Assembly: GCA_020048595.1 (NCBI GenBank)
Contig: JAIFMH010000213.1
Location: 1 to 13,474, forward strand
Direction of reading: 5' to 3'
Length of the DNA: 13,474 nt
Source: Bacteroidota bacterium
GTDB lineage: Bacteria > Bacteroidota > Bacteroidia > Bacteroidales > UBA4417
The position numbers and the translations under genes are program-made. Shown piece by piece: positions 12,518-13,474 of this stretch (position 1 is the stretch's first letter; each line of letters starts with the position of its first letter). The notes beneath the pieces were generated by a model. The model was not told the origin of the DNA. It worked only from the letters and a program-made list of their open reading frames with translations, and searched no databases.

Positions 12518-13474
12518 GTGGATCTTTTTGAAAAACGTGTTCGTAATCTGGGCCCGCTTGGAATGTATGCCAAGCAAGCTGATGGATATTTTATGTTTCC
12601 AAAACTTGAAGGAGAAATTGGTAACAAAATGATTTTCAGAGGTAAGGAACGACTTATCTGGAGCTTGAATAACTATCTTGGATTGGCAAACCATCCTGAA
12701 GTTCGTAAAGCTGATGCAGAAGGTGCAGCAAAATGGGGAATGGCATCTCCTATGGGAGCCCGCATGATGAGTGGACAAACAGTTTACCACGAGCAACTTG
12801 AGCGCGAACTGGCGGCATTTGTAAATAAGGAGTCAGCGTACCTGCTAAACTTTGGTTATCAGGGTATGATTTCAGTTATTGATTCAATGGTTGATCGTAA
12901 TGATGTTATAGTTTACGATAGCGAAGCACATGCTTGCATACTTGATGGAATGCGACTGCACATGGGCAAACGTTTCGTGTATCCGCATAATAATATGGAA
13001 AACCTGCGTAAAGGTCTCGAAAGAGCTACCAGGCTTACAGAACAAACAGGTGGCGGAATACTTGTAATTACTGAAGGCGTTTATGGAATGTCAGGTGATC
13101 TTGGAAAAATAAGAGAGATTGTTGAATTGAAAAAAGAATTCAACTTCCGATTGCTGATTGACGATGCACATGGATTTGGTACCATGGGTCCTACAGGTGC
13201 CGGTACTGACGAGCATTTCGGTGTTCAGGATGGAGTTGATATGTATTTTGGCACATTTGCCAAAGCGATGGCCGGAATAGGCGGATTTATTGCCTCAACC
13301 GAGCCAATCATTGATTTCCTGAAACACAATATGCGTTCCCAGATTTTTGCCAAATCATTACCAATGCCAATGGTAATCGGAGCTTTGAAAAGACTGGAAC
13401 TGGTTCGTACCAAGCCTGAACTCAGAACTAATCTCTGGACAATTGTTGAAGCTTTACAAAAAGGATTCCGTGAT
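12518..13474 (+). CDS. PLP-dependent alpha-oxoamine synthase (serine palmitoyltransferase / cysteate acyltransferase / AONS superfamily), partial at window end
   Basis: The reading frame starts at GTG (12518) and runs 319 codons to the window edge without a stop; the 3' end is missing. GTG is chosen because the product then begins MDLFEKRV, as I recall for close Bacteroidota homologues, and no ATG precedes it in frame after the TAA at 12443. Fold-type I PLP landmarks are present: SLNNYLGL near 49-56, the PLP-stacking His in EAHA (H138), D215 and H218 in DDAHGFG, and the Schiff-base Lys in GTFAK (K249). The superfamily condenses an amino acid with an acyl-CoA or acyl-ACP and releases CO2. In Bacteroidota such enzymes make 3-ketosphinganine from serine or a sulfonolipid precursor from cysteate; others act in biotin or threonine metabolism. 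No biotin genes are adjacent, and which amino acid is used cannot be decided from this sequence. Confidence 0.85.
   Translation, partial: MDLFEKRVRNLGPLGMYAKQADGYFMFPKLEGEIGNKMIFRGKERLIWSLNNYLGLANHPEVRKADAEGAAKWGMASPMGARMMSGQTVYHEQLERELAAFVNKESAYLLNFGYQGMISVIDSMVDRNDVIVYDSEAHACILDGMRLHMGKRFVYPHNNMENLRKGLERATRLTEQTGGGILVITEGVYGMSGDLGKIREIVELKKEFNFRLLIDDAHGFGTMGPTGAGTDEHFGVQDGVDMYFGTFAKAMAGIGGFIASTEPIIDFLKHNMRSQIFAKSLPMPMVIGALKRLELVRTKPELRTNLWTIVEALQKGFRD

Noticed and set aside
12388..12796. Two minus-strand open frames opposite the alpha-oxoamine synthase gene
   Set aside because: They are antisense to a gene with intact PLP-enzyme motifs and have no recognisable content.

Overview
The window looks like a chromosomal segment of a Bacteroidota bacterium, probably Bacteroidales or a close relative. 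The evidence is the AT-rich intergenic DNA, the lack of obvious Shine-Dalgarno sites, several matches to the Bacteroidota -7 promoter element TAnnTTTG, a Bacteroidota-type FabI and omega-like RNA polymerase subunit, a DUF4835 protein, and the gene order bamD-rpoZ-coaBC-DUF4835-recN, which I recall as common in this phylum. No rRNA, tRNA, transposase, phage gene or CRISPR array is visible.

Layout, left to right. (1) Positions 148-4267, minus strand: etfB, etfA, a membrane cytochrome b/ferredoxin subunit (HdrC/HdrE-like) and a CCG-domain subunit (HdrB/HdrD-like). Together they read as a route from acyl-CoA dehydrogenase or another ETF donor, through ETF, to the menaquinone pool. It resembles a split form of ETF:menaquinone oxidoreductase (EMO). 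A terminator-like hairpin lies between etfA and the membrane subunit. A 35-nt imperfect inverted repeat built from roughly 9-nt CACTAAGG-like units lies between the two Hdr-like genes. (2) Positions 4571-5026, plus strand: a small TonB C-terminal-domain protein with no membrane anchor, convergent with fabI. (3) Positions 5033-5896, minus strand: fabI, enoyl-ACP reductase. (4) Positions 6042-10982, minus strand: bamD (broken), rpoZ, coaBC, DUF4835 and recN, closely spaced and probably co-transcribed, with an extra promoter candidate before recN. (5) Positions 11075-12382, minus strand: a class I CPD photolyase. (6) From 12518 to the window edge, plus strand: an alpha-oxoamine synthase of the serine palmitoyltransferase/cysteate acyltransferase/AONS superfamily, starting at GTG and cut by the window end.

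The most notable points are the split EMO-like module beside etfBA; bamD broken by an apparent internal deletion plus frameshift whose halves overlap as ATGA; the anchorless TonB domain with a -7 box almost touching its start codon; a Cys/His cluster at the FabI C-terminus; and substitutions at two expected catalytic positions in the decarboxylase half of CoaBC. Family assignments rest on recalled motifs. No database search or alignment was run.
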